Source: Kiloniellaceae bacterium (GTDB lineage: Bacteria; Pseudomonadota; Alphaproteobacteria; Kiloniellales; J153). Taken from it: a DNA stretch of 64,000 nucleotides. The notes beneath the pieces are model-generated. The model searched no databases, was not told the DNA's origin, and saw nothing but the letters and a program-made list of their open reading frames with translations. The translations under genes were made by a program, and so were the position numbers. The stretch spans positions 1 through 64,000 of the forward strand of contig JAJFGL010000008.1 in assembly GCA_021776135.1 (NCBI GenBank). The letters run 5' to 3'. Shown one piece after another: positions 9,996 to 19,477 of the stretch. How positions within the stretch are numbered: position 1 is the first letter of the stretch; each line of letters starts with the position of its first letter.

Positions 9996-10848
9996 GTGGT
10001 CGGGGCTGGGCCTGCGGGTCTTGTCCGGGGTGATACTGGCGCCCCTGTTCCTGCTGGCGATTTACGCCGGTCCGCCCTATAGCGACATTTTGTTGATCGC
10101 AGCCGGCGGCATGGCTGCTTGGGAATGGGTGTGTTTATGCCAGGGCCGGGCCCGGGAGGCGGCTGAGCCGTGGAACCTGCCTGCGGCCCTGGCCGCGGCC
10201 AGTGTCGCCCTCAGCCTGCTTGCCGGGGCATTTGGGTTGCAAGATGCCGCCCTTTGGACGATCGCGGCAGGCGCCATGGCGGTTCTGCTATCCATGGCGC
10301 GCAAGGGCGGTGAAGGCGATGCCGCCTGGTCGGTCCTTGGGGTCGTCTATATCGCGCCCGCTTTTCTATTTTTTCAATCTCTTCTCGAAATTAACGGATT
10401 AAGGTTTTACCCGTTTTGGGTGATCGCGGTGGTTTGGGGTACGGATGTGGGCGCCTATTTCGCCGGCCGTGCCTTCGGCGGGCCGAAGCTGATGCCGTCA
10501 GTCAGCCCTAAGAAGACTTGGGCCGGTCTCGCCGGCGGCATGTTGGTGGCGGCCGTGGCCGGGACCGCCCTCCTTTGGACCGGCTGGGCCGGCGGGGCCG
10601 GCAAAGGAACCTTGACCGCTTGGCTCGGTTATGAGGGCTTACTTTATTGGGCGGCCTTCAGTGCTTTTCTCGCCGTGGTCGCGCAGGCGGGCGATCTTTT
10701 TGAATCGCACCTTAAGCGGCGCCATGGTGCCAAGGATTCGGGAAAGCTGATCCCCGGCCACGGCGGTGTCCTGGACCGGATTGACGGGTTCCTAGCGGTC
10801 TCTTTGGTGTATGGTGGATTTCTAATGATAACGGGAGCTTTCGTTTGA
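9973..10848 (+). CDS. cdsA: Phosphatidate cytidylyltransferase
   Basis: CDP-diacylglycerol synthase, an inner-membrane enzyme of phospholipid synthesis. The predicted 291-residue product has about seven hydrophobic segments and the CDS signature near its end (ESHLKRRHGAKDSGKLIPGHGGVLDRIDG). I place the start at GTG 9973, preceded by GGAG at good spacing, inside the end of uppS; a longer in-frame extension upstream has no family resemblance. Its stop overlaps the next start by four bases. Confidence 0.93.
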   Translation: MPQPARDKWSGLGLRVLSGVILAPLFLLAIYAGPPYSDILLIAAGGMAAWEWVCLCQGRAREAAEPWNLPAALAAASVALSLLAGAFGLQDAALWTIAAGAMAVLLSMARKGGEGDAAWSVLGVVYIAPAFLFFQSLLEINGLRFYPFWVIAVVWGTDVGAYFAGRAFGGPKLMPSVSPKKTWAGLAGGMLVAAVAGTALLWTGWAGGAGKGTLTAWLGYEGLLYWAAFSAFLAVVAQAGDLFESHLKRRHGAKDSGKLIPGHGGVLDRIDGFLAVSLVYGGFLMITGAFV

Positions 10849-12035
10849 GCATGGTTGTCGCATCTCCCCTGCCGGTGAGCGATCTGACGCCACGGCGGGT
10901 CAGTATTCTGGGATCCACGGGTTCCGTGGGCCGCAACACCCTGGATCTGATCGAGAGGCAGCCGGACGCCTTCGAGGTCGAGGCCCTTTCCGCCCACAGT
11001 AACGTTAAACTCCTTGCGGAACAGGCGCGCCGCCTCAGCGCAAAAGTGGCCGTGATCGCGGACGAAAAGCACTATGGCGATTTGAAGGAGGCCTTGGCGG
11101 GCAGCGGCGTGGAAGCCGCCGCCGGCCCGGAAGCGGTGGTGGAAGCCGCCGAGCGCCCGGCGGACTGGCTCATGGCGGCTATCGTCGGCGCGGCGGGCCT
11201 AGCCTCAACCTTGGCGGCAGTGCGGCGGGGGGCCGTGGTTGCCCTGGCCAACAAGGAAACCTTGGTCTGTACCGGCGCGCTCATGACGGCGGAGGTGGCA
11301 CGTTGCGGGGCGACTCTCCTGCCCGTGGATTCGGAACATAACGCCATTTTTCAAGTCCTGGACTACGACCAGCTCGACGCGGTGGATCGCATCATCCTCA
11401 CGGCCTCGGGCGGGCCGTTTCGCGAAAAATCGCTAGAGGACATGGCAATGGTAACGCCGGAACAGGCCGTGGCCCATCCCAACTGGGACATGGGGGCCAA
11501 GATTTCGGTCGATTCCGCGACCATGATGAACAAGGGCTTGGAGCTGATCGAGGCGCATCACCTCTTCGGTCTGCCGGAGGAGCGGATCGAAATCCTGGTT
11601 CATCCGCAGTCCGTCGTTCATTCCATGGTCGCCTATGTGGACGGCTCGGTCCTGGCGCAAATGGGTCAGCCGGACATGCGCACGCCCATCGCCTATACCC
11701 TGGGGTGGCCGAAGCGCATGGCCGCGCCGGTTGAGCGCCTGGACTTTGCTATAATCGGCCAGCTTAGCTTCGAAGCTCCCGATACCGGGCGCTTCCGGGC
11801 CTTGGCCATCGCCCGCCAAGCCTTGCAGAGCGGCGGCACGGCCCCAACTATCATGAATGCGGCGAACGAAATCGCCGTGGCAGGCTTCTTGGCTGGGAAA
11901 ATAGGTTTTTTGCGCATCGCCGCGATCGTGGAGGAAACTTTGACGCAACTTCCCCTAGGGGCGCTGCGGCGCTTGGAGGATGTCCATGCCATCGACCGCG
12001 AAGCCCGTCAGGCCGCCAGGGCGCTGATGGTTTGA
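10845..12035 (+). CDS. dxr: 1-deoxy-D-xylulose 5-phosphate reductoisomerase
   Basis: Second enzyme of the MEP isoprenoid pathway, converting DXP to MEP with NADPH. The protein has the NADPH-binding RVSILGSTGSVGRNTLDLI near the start, the metal-binding PVDSEHNAIFQ and the substrate loop around HPNWDMGAKISVDSATMMNKGLE. Length (394-396) is normal. TTG at 10845 overlaps the cdsA stop and lies 6 bases after GGGAG; ATG at 10851 is the alternative start, with wider spacing. Confidence 0.95.
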   Translation: MSMVVASPLPVSDLTPRRVSILGSTGSVGRNTLDLIERQPDAFEVEALSAHSNVKLLAEQARRLSAKVAVIADEKHYGDLKEALAGSGVEAAAGPEAVVEAAERPADWLMAAIVGAAGLASTLAAVRRGAVVALANKETLVCTGALMTAEVARCGATLLPVDSEHNAIFQVLDYDQLDAVDRIILTASGGPFREKSLEDMAMVTPEQAVAHPNWDMGAKISVDSATMMNKGLELIEAHHLFGLPEERIEILVHPQSVVHSMVAYVDGSVLAQMGQPDMRTPIAYTLGWPKRMAAPVERLDFAIIGQLSFEAPDTGRFRALAIARQALQSGGTAPTIMNAANEIAVAGFLAGKIGFLRIAAIVEETLTQLPLGALRRLEDVHAIDREARQAARALMV

Positions 12036-12196
12036 GGCGTTAAGATATTCCTTCAAGCAATTGATTAGAATACGCTTGTTTGAAGATTCCCTTTCTCCGG
12101 GCAGGCTGCCTTCAGGCTTGTTCCCTTATGAGCAATGCGGGTAGAGTGTGTGCCGCTTGAAACGGCGCCGCGGGATCCGCTCAGAGTGGTTAAGCG

Positions 12197-13330
12197 ATGG
12201 AAATGATTAACGATTTTTTCGGGGTGCTTGTACCTTTCCTCGTTATCTTGACGGTCCTGGTATTCGTTCACGAACTAGGGCACTTCCTTGTCGCGCGCTG
12301 GAACGGCGTGCGTGTTGAAGTTTTCTCGATCGGCTTCGGGCGCGAGATTTTCGGATGGACGGATAAGGCCAATACCCGCTGGAAATTCAGCCTAATTCCC
12401 CTGGGCGGCTACGTGAAGATGTTCGGCGACGCCAACGCCGCCAGCCAACCCGGTGACGATGTAAAGGAATTGAGCGCGGAAGAACGTGCGGTCGCCTTTC
12501 CCTGCCAATCCCTCGCCGCGCGGACCGGGATCGTTTTCGCCGGCCCCCTGGCTAATTTTCTCTTCGCCATTGTTCTGCTGGCGGGACTGTTCGCGACCGT
12601 TGGACAGCCTTTCACGCCCGCGGTCGTTGGTAATGTCGTGCCCGGCAGCGCCGCGGAAGAGGCCGGTATTCTGGCGGGCGACCGTATTGTCGGACTTGAC
12701 GGTTCGGCGATTGAGCGCTTCGAGGAGGTGCAAAGGATCGTCAGGCCAAGCGCCGGCCGCTTGCTGGAGATCGAGGTTTTGCGCGACGGCGCGCGGCTTA
12801 CCCTGGCGGCTACGCCGAGGGCGGAAGAGCAGACGGACAGTTTCGGCAATACGCAGGATATCGGCCTTTTGGGGGTCTCGCGCAGCGGCGTCGAATACAC
12901 CCGTCACGGTCCCCTTGCCGCCGTTTGGCGCGCGGGGATTGAAACCTGGACCCTAACAATCGGCACCTTGGAGGCCGTGGGGCAGATCATCGCCGGCGCC
13001 CGTGGGGCGGAAGAGCTTGGCGGTCCAATCCGGATCGCGCAGATGTCGGGAACCGTGGCCGAATCCGGCCTGGTTCCGGTTATCTGGTTCATGGCCGTTC
13101 TTTCGATCAATCTGGGACTGATAAATTTGTTTCCCATCCCCATGCTGGATGGCGGGCATCTGCTTTTTTACGGTATCGAGGCGCTGCGCGGACGGCCCAT
13201 GGGTGAAAGGGCGCAGGAATACAGTTTTCGGATCGGGCTGGCGATTGTGCTCAGTCTAATGGTATTCGTTACGTTTAACGACTTGGCAAACCTAGAGGTT
13301 TTCGATTTTATAAGAAACTTGGTTTCCTAA
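12197..13330 (+). CDS. rseP: RseP family site-2 intramembrane metalloprotease
   Basis: A membrane zinc protease that cuts anti-sigma factors and remnant signal peptides. The 377-residue protein has HELGH in the first membrane segment (near residue 27), one PDZ domain (VVPGSAAEEAGILAGDRIVGLDG) and the second active-site motif NLFPIPMLDGG near residue 316. E. coli RseP has two PDZ domains; one is usual in this group. A 161-base gap separates it from dxr, so it may have its own promoter, though it stays in the dxr-rseP-bamA order. Confidence 0.96.
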   Translation: MEMINDFFGVLVPFLVILTVLVFVHELGHFLVARWNGVRVEVFSIGFGREIFGWTDKANTRWKFSLIPLGGYVKMFGDANAASQPGDDVKELSAEERAVAFPCQSLAARTGIVFAGPLANFLFAIVLLAGLFATVGQPFTPAVVGNVVPGSAAEEAGILAGDRIVGLDGSAIERFEEVQRIVRPSAGRLLEIEVLRDGARLTLAATPRAEEQTDSFGNTQDIGLLGVSRSGVEYTRHGPLAAVWRAGIETWTLTIGTLEAVGQIIAGARGAEELGGPIRIAQMSGTVAESGLVPVIWFMAVLSINLGLINLFPIPMLDGGHLLFYGIEALRGRPMGERAQEYSFRIGLAIVLSLMVFVTFNDLANLEVFDFIRNLVS

Positions 13331-13452
13331 CCGCAAGTACGAAGGCCTTGGGTGAGGCTCGTCGAGCTGGCCGGTGACTTCACGGCGGTTGGGCAATTGG
13401 GATGGTTTCGCGGAACGATCGCATTGGGGTGCGGTCTTTGGGGGTATGATAC

Positions 13453-15753
13453 GTGTCTTGGGGACGGCATTGGGGTATGCGCTTTGCGCCGATCTGCCTG
13501 GTTTTGGGGCTGATTCTAGGAAACCTTGCCTCCGCTTTGGCGCAGACGTCCGGCGGCCAAGCCATTGTCCGCGAAATCCGGGTCGAGGGGACGCAAAGAA
13601 TCGAACCGGAAACCGTCCGCTCCTATATGCGGGTGAATCCGGGTGACCGTTTCGATCCGGCGCGGCTGGACCGCTCGTTAAAAAACCTATTCAGTTCCGG
13701 ATTATTCGCGGACGTCACCTTGCGCCGGGAAGGTGAAACCCTGGTCGTTACCGTGGTCGAGAATCCGATTGTCAACCGCATCGCCTTCGAAGGTAACGAC
13801 CGCCTTGACGACGACACCTTGGCGGCGGAAATTACCTTGCGCCCGCGGGTCGTGTTTACCCGGACCAAGGTGCAAGGCGACGTTCAACGCTTGCTTGAAA
13901 TTTATCGCCGCTCGGGACGCTACGCGGCGACGGTCGAACCGAAAGTCATCCAACTATCGCAAAACCGCATCGACCTGGTGTTCGAGGTCGGAGAGGGGCC
14001 GCAAACCACGATCGAATCGATCAATTTCATCGGCAACAGACACTTTTCCGATTCCGATCTCGAAGACGAGATCACGACCGAGGAATCGGGAATTATGAGT
14101 TTCCTTACCCTCAGTTCGACGGACACCTACGATCCGGAACGCTTGGCCTTCGACCGGGAACTGCTCCGGCGTTTTTACCTGAATGAGGGTTACGCCGATT
14201 TTCGGGCTATTTCAGTCTTGGCCGAACTGCTCCCCGACCGCGAAGGCTTCATCGTTACCTTCACGGTGGAGGAAGGCGAGCGCCAGAAGTTCGGACGTAT
14301 CGACATCGTCACGACCCTGCCCAATCTCGACCCCGAAGTCTTGCGCGAGCACTTAATTCCCGAAGAAGACGAATGGTACAGCGCGAAAGAGGTGGAAGAC
14401 ACCGTTCAGGCCCTGACCGATGCGGTCGGGAACCTTGGCTACGCTTTTGTCGATGTTCGACCTAATATAGACCGGGACCGGGAAAGCCGGATTATCCAAG
14501 TGACCTTCGACATTCAAGAAGGCCCCAAGGTTTTTGTGGAACGCATCGAAATCGAAGGCAATGTGCGCACCCTGGACCGCGTGATCCGGCGCGAATTCCG
14601 CCTGGTCGAGGGCGATGCTTTCAATACCGCCAGGCAGCGGCGTTCGCGACAGCGGATCCAGAACCTTGGATATTTCCAGAGCGTCACGGTGGAATCCGAG
14701 CCGGGCAGCACCCCGGATCGGGCCGTTATCCGGGTTGAAGTCGAGGAGCAATCGACCGGCGACTTGACGTTCGGCGCCGGGTTTTCGACCTCGGCCGGCG
14801 TGCTGGGTAATGTCGGATTGCGCGAACGGAACTTTCTTGGCCGCGGTCAAGACGCACGGGTCAGCGCCACCCTGTCAACCGAACAGACCGCGTTTAATTT
14901 AAGTTTTACCGAGCCGTATTTTCTAGGCCGCAATGTCTCGGCCGGCGCCGATCTGTTTCGCATCGAGAACAATTCGGACGAGCAATCTTTCGATGTCGTG
15001 CGCAACGGCGGTTCGCTGCGCGCCGGTTTCTCCTGGCGCGAGCGCCTTCGTCAAACCGTGCGCTACACCCTTGAGGACCAGGAAATAACCGACGTCGATA
15101 ACGACGCCTCGTTACTGGTTAAGAATGAGGCGGGACGTTTCCTGGAATCGACGGTGGGACACGAATTGACCCTGGACCATCGCGACAACCGCTTCGATCC
15201 GCACGAAGGTTACATTTTACGCCTGCGCAACGATATCGCCGGCTTGGGCGGCGATGTCCGCTTCTTAAAATCCAGCGTCGCCGCTGCCTACTACCATCCC
15301 TTGTCTGAAGCCTTGACCCTTGCCGTCAAGGGAGAGTTCGGCAACATATTCGGCTTGGCTCAGGATACACGGATTAGCGACCGCTATTTCCTTGGCGGGC
15401 AGAATTGCCGTGGTTTCGAATTTGCGGGTGTCGGGCCGCGCGATAGTGTGACCGACGATGCCTTGGGCGGTAAGAATTTTTATACGGCCACCACGGAATT
15501 CAGTTTTCCGCTTGGGCTGCCCGACCAGTTCGATATCCGGGGGCGCTTGTTCGGGGATGTTTGTTCCGCTTGGGATCTGGACCGCGAAAACGCGGATACT
15601 CTGGATGAAGCCACGCCCCGGATTTCGGTTGGCTTCGGCATCACATGGCGTTCTCCGTTCGGGCCAATTGTCGCCGATGTCGGTTTCGCGGTGAACAAAG
15701 AAAGTTTCGACGAAACGGAGCTTCTGAACTTTAGTTTTGGAACGCAGTTTTAG
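13453..15753 (+). CDS. bamA: Outer-membrane protein assembly factor BamA
   Basis: The central Omp85 insertase of the outer membrane. A signal peptide ending at ALA-Q is followed by tandem POTRA domains (from VREIRVEGTQRIEPETVRSYM) and a C-terminal beta barrel ending in phenylalanine (FSFGTQF). The 766-residue length is normal. GTG at 13453, eight bases after GGGGG, gives the longer signal peptide; ATG at 13477 is possible. It sits in the conserved rseP-bamA-skp-lpxD order, so envelope protein and lipid A synthesis are linked. Confidence 0.96.
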   Translation: MSWGRHWGMRFAPICLVLGLILGNLASALAQTSGGQAIVREIRVEGTQRIEPETVRSYMRVNPGDRFDPARLDRSLKNLFSSGLFADVTLRREGETLVVTVVENPIVNRIAFEGNDRLDDDTLAAEITLRPRVVFTRTKVQGDVQRLLEIYRRSGRYAATVEPKVIQLSQNRIDLVFEVGEGPQTTIESINFIGNRHFSDSDLEDEITTEESGIMSFLTLSSTDTYDPERLAFDRELLRRFYLNEGYADFRAISVLAELLPDREGFIVTFTVEEGERQKFGRIDIVTTLPNLDPEVLREHLIPEEDEWYSAKEVEDTVQALTDAVGNLGYAFVDVRPNIDRDRESRIIQVTFDIQEGPKVFVERIEIEGNVRTLDRVIRREFRLVEGDAFNTARQRRSRQRIQNLGYFQSVTVESEPGSTPDRAVIRVEVEEQSTGDLTFGAGFSTSAGVLGNVGLRERNFLGRGQDARVSATLSTEQTAFNLSFTEPYFLGRNVSAGADLFRIENNSDEQSFDVVRNGGSLRAGFSWRERLRQTVRYTLEDQEITDVDNDASLLVKNEAGRFLESTVGHELTLDHRDNRFDPHEGYILRLRNDIAGLGGDVRFLKSSVAAAYYHPLSEALTLAVKGEFGNIFGLAQDTRISDRYFLGGQNCRGFEFAGVGPRDSVTDDALGGKNFYTATTEFSFPLGLPDQFDIRGRLFGDVCSAWDLDRENADTLDEATPRISVGFGITWRSPFGPIVADVGFAVNKESFDETELLNFSFGTQF

Positions 15754-15758
15754 GCATC

Positions 15759-16349
15759 ATGAAACACTTTAGTAGGTTCGCATATATAAGCCGCCTCATG
15801 GCCGCCGGCTCGATTCTATTCGTGGCGCTCGCCATGCAATCGGTTTTTATCCCACAAGCGGCGGCGCAAACGGCCTCGGCGCCACGCTTCGCCATCCTCG
15901 ACGTGAAAAGAGTTTTGCGCGACTCCTTGGCGGCGAAAGGCTTGAATAATGAAATCGAGAAGCTGCGCAATGTCTACCAGACGGAGCTTCGTAAGCAGGA
16001 GGAAGATCTGCGTAGCGCCGATCAAGAGTTATCGCGGCAGCGCACAATTCTTTCCTCCGAGGTGTTTGCCCAAAAACGCCAGGAATTGGAGCGCCGGGTC
16101 GCGACCCTGCAACGGGACGTGCAGGTTCGTAAACGCGCACTCGATATAAGCTTCGCCAAGGGATTGTCGCAAATCCAGGCTGAGATGGCCAAGATCGCCG
16201 CGAAGATCGCCGAAGATAAGGGGCTCGACCTCATTTTTTCGAAAGCGACGGTCGTCATCGTCAAGCCGGAGTTCGAAATCACGACGGAAGTATCCAAGCG
16301 TTTGAACAAGCGCCTGCCTGCCGTTGCGGTTGAAATAACGAAACAATAG
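15759..16349 (+). CDS. skp: Periplasmic chaperone Skp/OmpH family
   Basis: A 196-residue exported chaperone that holds unfolded outer-membrane proteins for BamA. A signal peptide is evident (hydrophobic residues ~12-34, cleavage near AAAQTA). The mature protein starts with the family strand [13 protein letters not shown] and continues as a long charged coiled coil ([32 protein letters not shown]). It starts 5 bases after bamA ends and is almost certainly cotranscribed. Confidence 0.92.
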   Translation: MKHFSRFAYISRLMAAGSILFVALAMQSVFIPQAAAQTASAPRFAILDVKRVLRDSLAAKGLNNEIEKLRNVYQTELRKQEEDLRSADQELSRQRTILSSEVFAQKRQELERRVATLQRDVQVRKRALDISFAKGLSQIQAEMAKIAAKIAEDKGLDLIFSKATVVIVKPEFEITTEVSKRLNKRLPAVAVEITKQ

Positions 16350-16359
16350 GCGGCGGATC

Positions 16360-17397
16360 GTGGCTGACTCCCGTTTCTTTACCCGCGCGGGCCCCTTCCG
16401 TCTCGGGGAACTAGCGGGCATTGCCGGGGCGGAGCTTTCAGCCGGGGCGGACCCGGATGCGGAGATCAGCGATGTCGCTCCCCTCGAGACCGCGGATCGT
16501 CATGAAATCAGCTTTCTTGATAACCGGCGTTATCTAGAGGCTTTCGCGAGCAGCCGGGCCGGGGCCTGCGTGGTCATGCCCAAACACGCGGACCGCGCCC
16601 CCCATGGCATGGCCCTGCTCATCACGGACAAGCCGTATCGCGGCTATGCCCGGATCGCCAGCAGCCTCTATCCCGAAGCCCCGGTCACGCAAAGCCGGCA
16701 CGAGAGCGCCAGTGTCGACCCGGCCGCGATTGTGGGACCGGGAAGCTTTATCGCCGCCGGCGTCTCCATAGGCGCGGCCGCCGAAATCGGCGCCGCTTGC
16801 CGGATCGAGGCAAACGCGGTCATCGGCGATGGAGTCGTCATCGGGGATGGCACCCATATTGGGGCGAATGCTTCGCTGTCGCACTGTATTATCGGACGTG
16901 GATGCGAAGTTCACGCCGGCGTTTGTATCGGCAATCGCGGTTTCGGATTCGCCATGGATCCCGAAGGCTTCGTGGATGTGCCGCAATTAGGCCGCGTTAT
17001 CGTGGAGGATAATGTCGAAATCGGCGCCAACAGCACCATAGACCGTGGCGCCGGACCGGACACTATCATCGGCGCGGGATGTAAGATCGATAATCTGGTT
17101 CAGATCGGACACAATGTGCAACTAGGACGGGGCTGCGTTTTGGTCGCGCAGTCCGGCGTCGCGGGCAGTACGCGCCTGGAAGATTTCGTGGTGGTCGCGG
17201 CCCAAGCTGGCGTTACCGGGCACTTGACTATCGGCAAGGGGGCGCAGCTTGCCGCCCAAAGTGGCGTCATGCGTGACGTGCCGCCCGGTCAAGCGGTCTG
17301 CGGAAGCCCGGCCATGCCGATACGCGAATTCATGCGCCTTGCCAGCACTTGGAAGCGTCAGGGAAAAGCGAAGGTGAAGGATAAGCCGAATGAATGA
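16360..17397 (+). CDS. lpxD: UDP-3-O-(3-hydroxyacyl)glucosamine N-acyltransferase
   Basis: Third committed enzyme of lipid A synthesis, adding the N-linked acyl chain. The N-terminal uridine-binding domain ([21 protein letters not shown]) is followed by a left-handed beta helix of hexapeptide repeats ([22 protein letters not shown]). The catalytic histidine lies in QIGHNVQLG. The length of 345 residues is normal. GTG start; the 3' end overlaps fabZ by eight bases. Confidence 0.96.
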   Translation: MADSRFFTRAGPFRLGELAGIAGAELSAGADPDAEISDVAPLETADRHEISFLDNRRYLEAFASSRAGACVVMPKHADRAPHGMALLITDKPYRGYARIASSLYPEAPVTQSRHESASVDPAAIVGPGSFIAAGVSIGAAAEIGAACRIEANAVIGDGVVIGDGTHIGANASLSHCIIGRGCEVHAGVCIGNRGFGFAMDPEGFVDVPQLGRVIVEDNVEIGANSTIDRGAGPDTIIGAGCKIDNLVQIGHNVQLGRGCVLVAQSGVAGSTRLEDFVVVAAQAGVTGHLTIGKGAQLAAQSGVMRDVPPGQAVCGSPAMPIREFMRLASTWKRQGKAKVKDKPNE

Positions 17398-17860
17398 ACA
17401 GACAACCGGGATGAAAACCGCCGACGTCCTGGACATCACGGGAATCATGAAATTGATCCCCCATCGCTATCCCTTCCTGATGATCGACCGGGTAATCGAA
17501 ATCGTACCCGACGAGAGTGCGGTCGGGATTAAGAACGTATCGATCAACGAAAATTATTTCCAAGGTCATTTTCCGCGCCAGCCGGTGATGCCGGGGGTGC
17601 TGATCATCGAGGCCATGGCGCAGACGGCGGCGGTTCTCGTGGTGCGGACTCTGGGGGAGGAGGCGGAAAGCAAGCTCGTCTACTTCATGACTGTGGACAA
17701 TGGCCGCTTCCGGCGCCCAGTGGTTCCCGGCGACCGTTTGTATATCCATGTCGCCAAGGTCAGAAATCGCCGTAACGTGTGGAAATTTCAAGGTGAAGCG
17801 AAAGTGGACGGCGTCTTGGTTGCCCAGGCGGTGTTCTCGGCCATGATCTTGGACGACTGA
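17390..17860 (+). CDS. fabZ: 3-hydroxyacyl-[acyl-carrier-protein] dehydratase
   Basis: The FabZ hot-dog-fold dehydratase of fatty acid elongation, 156 residues. Active-site His is in [13 protein letters not shown] and Glu in [20 protein letters not shown]. It competes with LpxA for 3-hydroxyacyl-ACP, and its place between lpxD and lpxA fits the usual balance point of phospholipid and lipid A synthesis. The start overlaps lpxD, and the stop shares one base with the lpxA start. Confidence 0.97.
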   Translation: MNEQTTGMKTADVLDITGIMKLIPHRYPFLMIDRVIEIVPDESAVGIKNVSINENYFQGHFPRQPVMPGVLIIEAMAQTAAVLVVRTLGEEAESKLVYFMTVDNGRFRRPVVPGDRLYIHVAKVRNRRNVWKFQGEAKVDGVLVAQAVFSAMILDD

Positions 17861-18666
17861 TGGGACTGCGGCACCCCACGGCGATTATCGACAAGGGCGC
17901 GCGCATCGCCAGCGATGCCGAGATCGGACCTTACTGCGTTGTCGGCGGCGAGGTCGAACTGGGCGCGGGCGTGGTCCTGCACAGCCATGTCGCGGTGGCC
18001 GGAAAGACCCGGATTGGGCCGCGCACCCAGGTCTTTCCTTTCGCGTCTCTCGGCCACATTCCGCAAGATTTAAAGTATGGCGGCGAGGCCTCGCGACTGG
18101 TCATTGGCGCCGACAACAGGATACGCGAACACGTCACCATGAACCCCGGCACCGAGGGCGGCGGCCTGCTGACCGAGATCGGCGATTCATGCCTGTTCAT
18201 GGTCGGGGCCCATGTCGCCCACGATTGCCGTATCGGCGACCGTGTGATCCTTGCCAATAACGCCACCCTGGCGGGTCATGTGACCGTCGGGGATGACGCG
18301 ATCGTCGGCGGTTTGTCGGCGATTCATCAATTCGTCCGTATTGGGCGCGGCGCCATGATCGGCGGCATGTCGGGCATCGAACACGATGTCATCCCCTATG
18401 GCCTGGCCATGGGCGAGCGCGCCACGCTTCAGGGCTTGAACATCGTCGGGCTCAAGCGGAGCGGGTTCGAGCGCGCGCAAATCAAGGATATGAACGAGGC
18501 CTACAAGCTCCTGTTCAGCGAAGAAGATACCATGGCGGAGCGCGTGCAACGCCTGGCGCGGGAGCGCGGATCCCTCAAAGGGGTCGCGGATGTGGTTTCC
18601 TTCATACAGGCCGATTCGTCGCGGGCCCTATGCCGGCCCGGTTCCAAGGATCGCCATGGCCGGTAA
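17860..18666 (+). CDS. lpxA: UDP-N-acetylglucosamine acyltransferase
   Basis: First enzyme of lipid A synthesis, moving a 3-hydroxyacyl chain from ACP to UDP-GlcNAc. The 268-residue beta-helix protein has the catalytic histidine in HVAHDCRIGD (near residue 120) and the GGLSAIHQFVRIG and GGMSGIEHDVIPYG segments, then a C-terminal helical domain. It overlaps fabZ by one base and lpxI by eleven. Confidence 0.96.
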   Translation: MGLRHPTAIIDKGARIASDAEIGPYCVVGGEVELGAGVVLHSHVAVAGKTRIGPRTQVFPFASLGHIPQDLKYGGEASRLVIGADNRIREHVTMNPGTEGGGLLTEIGDSCLFMVGAHVAHDCRIGDRVILANNATLAGHVTVGDDAIVGGLSAIHQFVRIGRGAMIGGMSGIEHDVIPYGLAMGERATLQGLNIVGLKRSGFERAQIKDMNEAYKLLFSEEDTMAERVQRLARERGSLKGVADVVSFIQADSSRALCRPGSKDRHGR

Positions 18667-19477
18667 ACTTGGCATACTGGCCGGCGGCGGCGAGATGCCG
18701 TCGCGCCTGGTCCAGGCGTGCCAAGAGGCGGGGCGGGAAGTCTTCGTTCTGGCCTTCGAGGGTCAAACCGATCCCAGCGCCGTGCAAGGGACCGAACATG
18801 CCTGGAGCCGCCTGGGCGCCGTGGGCGGCGCCCTCCAATCCCTGCGCGATGCCGGGGTCAGGGAATTAGTCATGGCGGGGCCGATTCGCCGGCCGAGTAT
18901 GCGCGAGCTGCGGCCGGATTTGCGCGGGCTTCAGTTCATCGCCAAGGCCGGCATGGAAAGCCAGGGCGACGACGGTCTCTTGCGGGCCGTGATATCGGGC
19001 TTGGAGGAGGAGGGCTTTCGCCTCTTGGGAATAGATGACGTCCTGCCCGGGGCCTTGGCCGAAGAGGGCCAGCTTGGCAAGCACGGCCCCGACCGGCAGG
19101 CGGAAAGCGATATCGCGCGCGGCTTGCGGGTGGCCTTGGCCTTGGGATCGGCAGACGTTGGACAAGCGGTCGTGGTCCAAGGGGGAATCGTGCTTGGCGT
19201 CGAGGCGATCGAAGGCACTGACCGCCTGCTGGCCCGGTGCAAGGACCTGCGCCGCGCCGGTCCCGGCGGGGTTCTGGTGAAGGTGAAGAAGCCCGGCCAG
19301 GAAACCCGTGCCGATCTTCCCACCATAGGCCCGCGGACGCTGCGCAACGCGGATTCCGCCGGCTTGCGCGGGATCGCGGTTCAGGCCGGCGCGACCTTGG
19401 TGATGGACCGGGATAAGTTAATCCCGGCGGCCGACCGGGCCGGTCTCTTCGTGATTGGACTCCGGGTAGAAGAATGA
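18656..19477 (+). CDS. lpxI: UDP-2,3-diacylglucosamine diphosphatase LpxI
   Basis: LpxI makes lipid X (2,3-diacylglucosamine 1-phosphate) from UDP-diacylglucosamine; it replaces the unrelated LpxH in most alphaproteobacteria. The 273-residue protein shows KLGILAGGGEMPSRLVQ at the N-terminus, GPIRRPSMRELRPD, and the C-terminal DLPTIGPRTLRNADSAGLRGIAVQAGATLV block. I place the start at ATG 18656 after an AAGGA site; the upstream in-frame stretch is the end of lpxA in another frame. It overlaps lpxB by four bases. Confidence 0.94.
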   Translation: MAGKLGILAGGGEMPSRLVQACQEAGREVFVLAFEGQTDPSAVQGTEHAWSRLGAVGGALQSLRDAGVRELVMAGPIRRPSMRELRPDLRGLQFIAKAGMESQGDDGLLRAVISGLEEEGFRLLGIDDVLPGALAEEGQLGKHGPDRQAESDIARGLRVALALGSADVGQAVVVQGGIVLGVEAIEGTDRLLARCKDLRRAGPGGVLVKVKKPGQETRADLPTIGPRTLRNADSAGLRGIAVQAGATLVMDRDKLIPAADRAGLFVIGLRVEE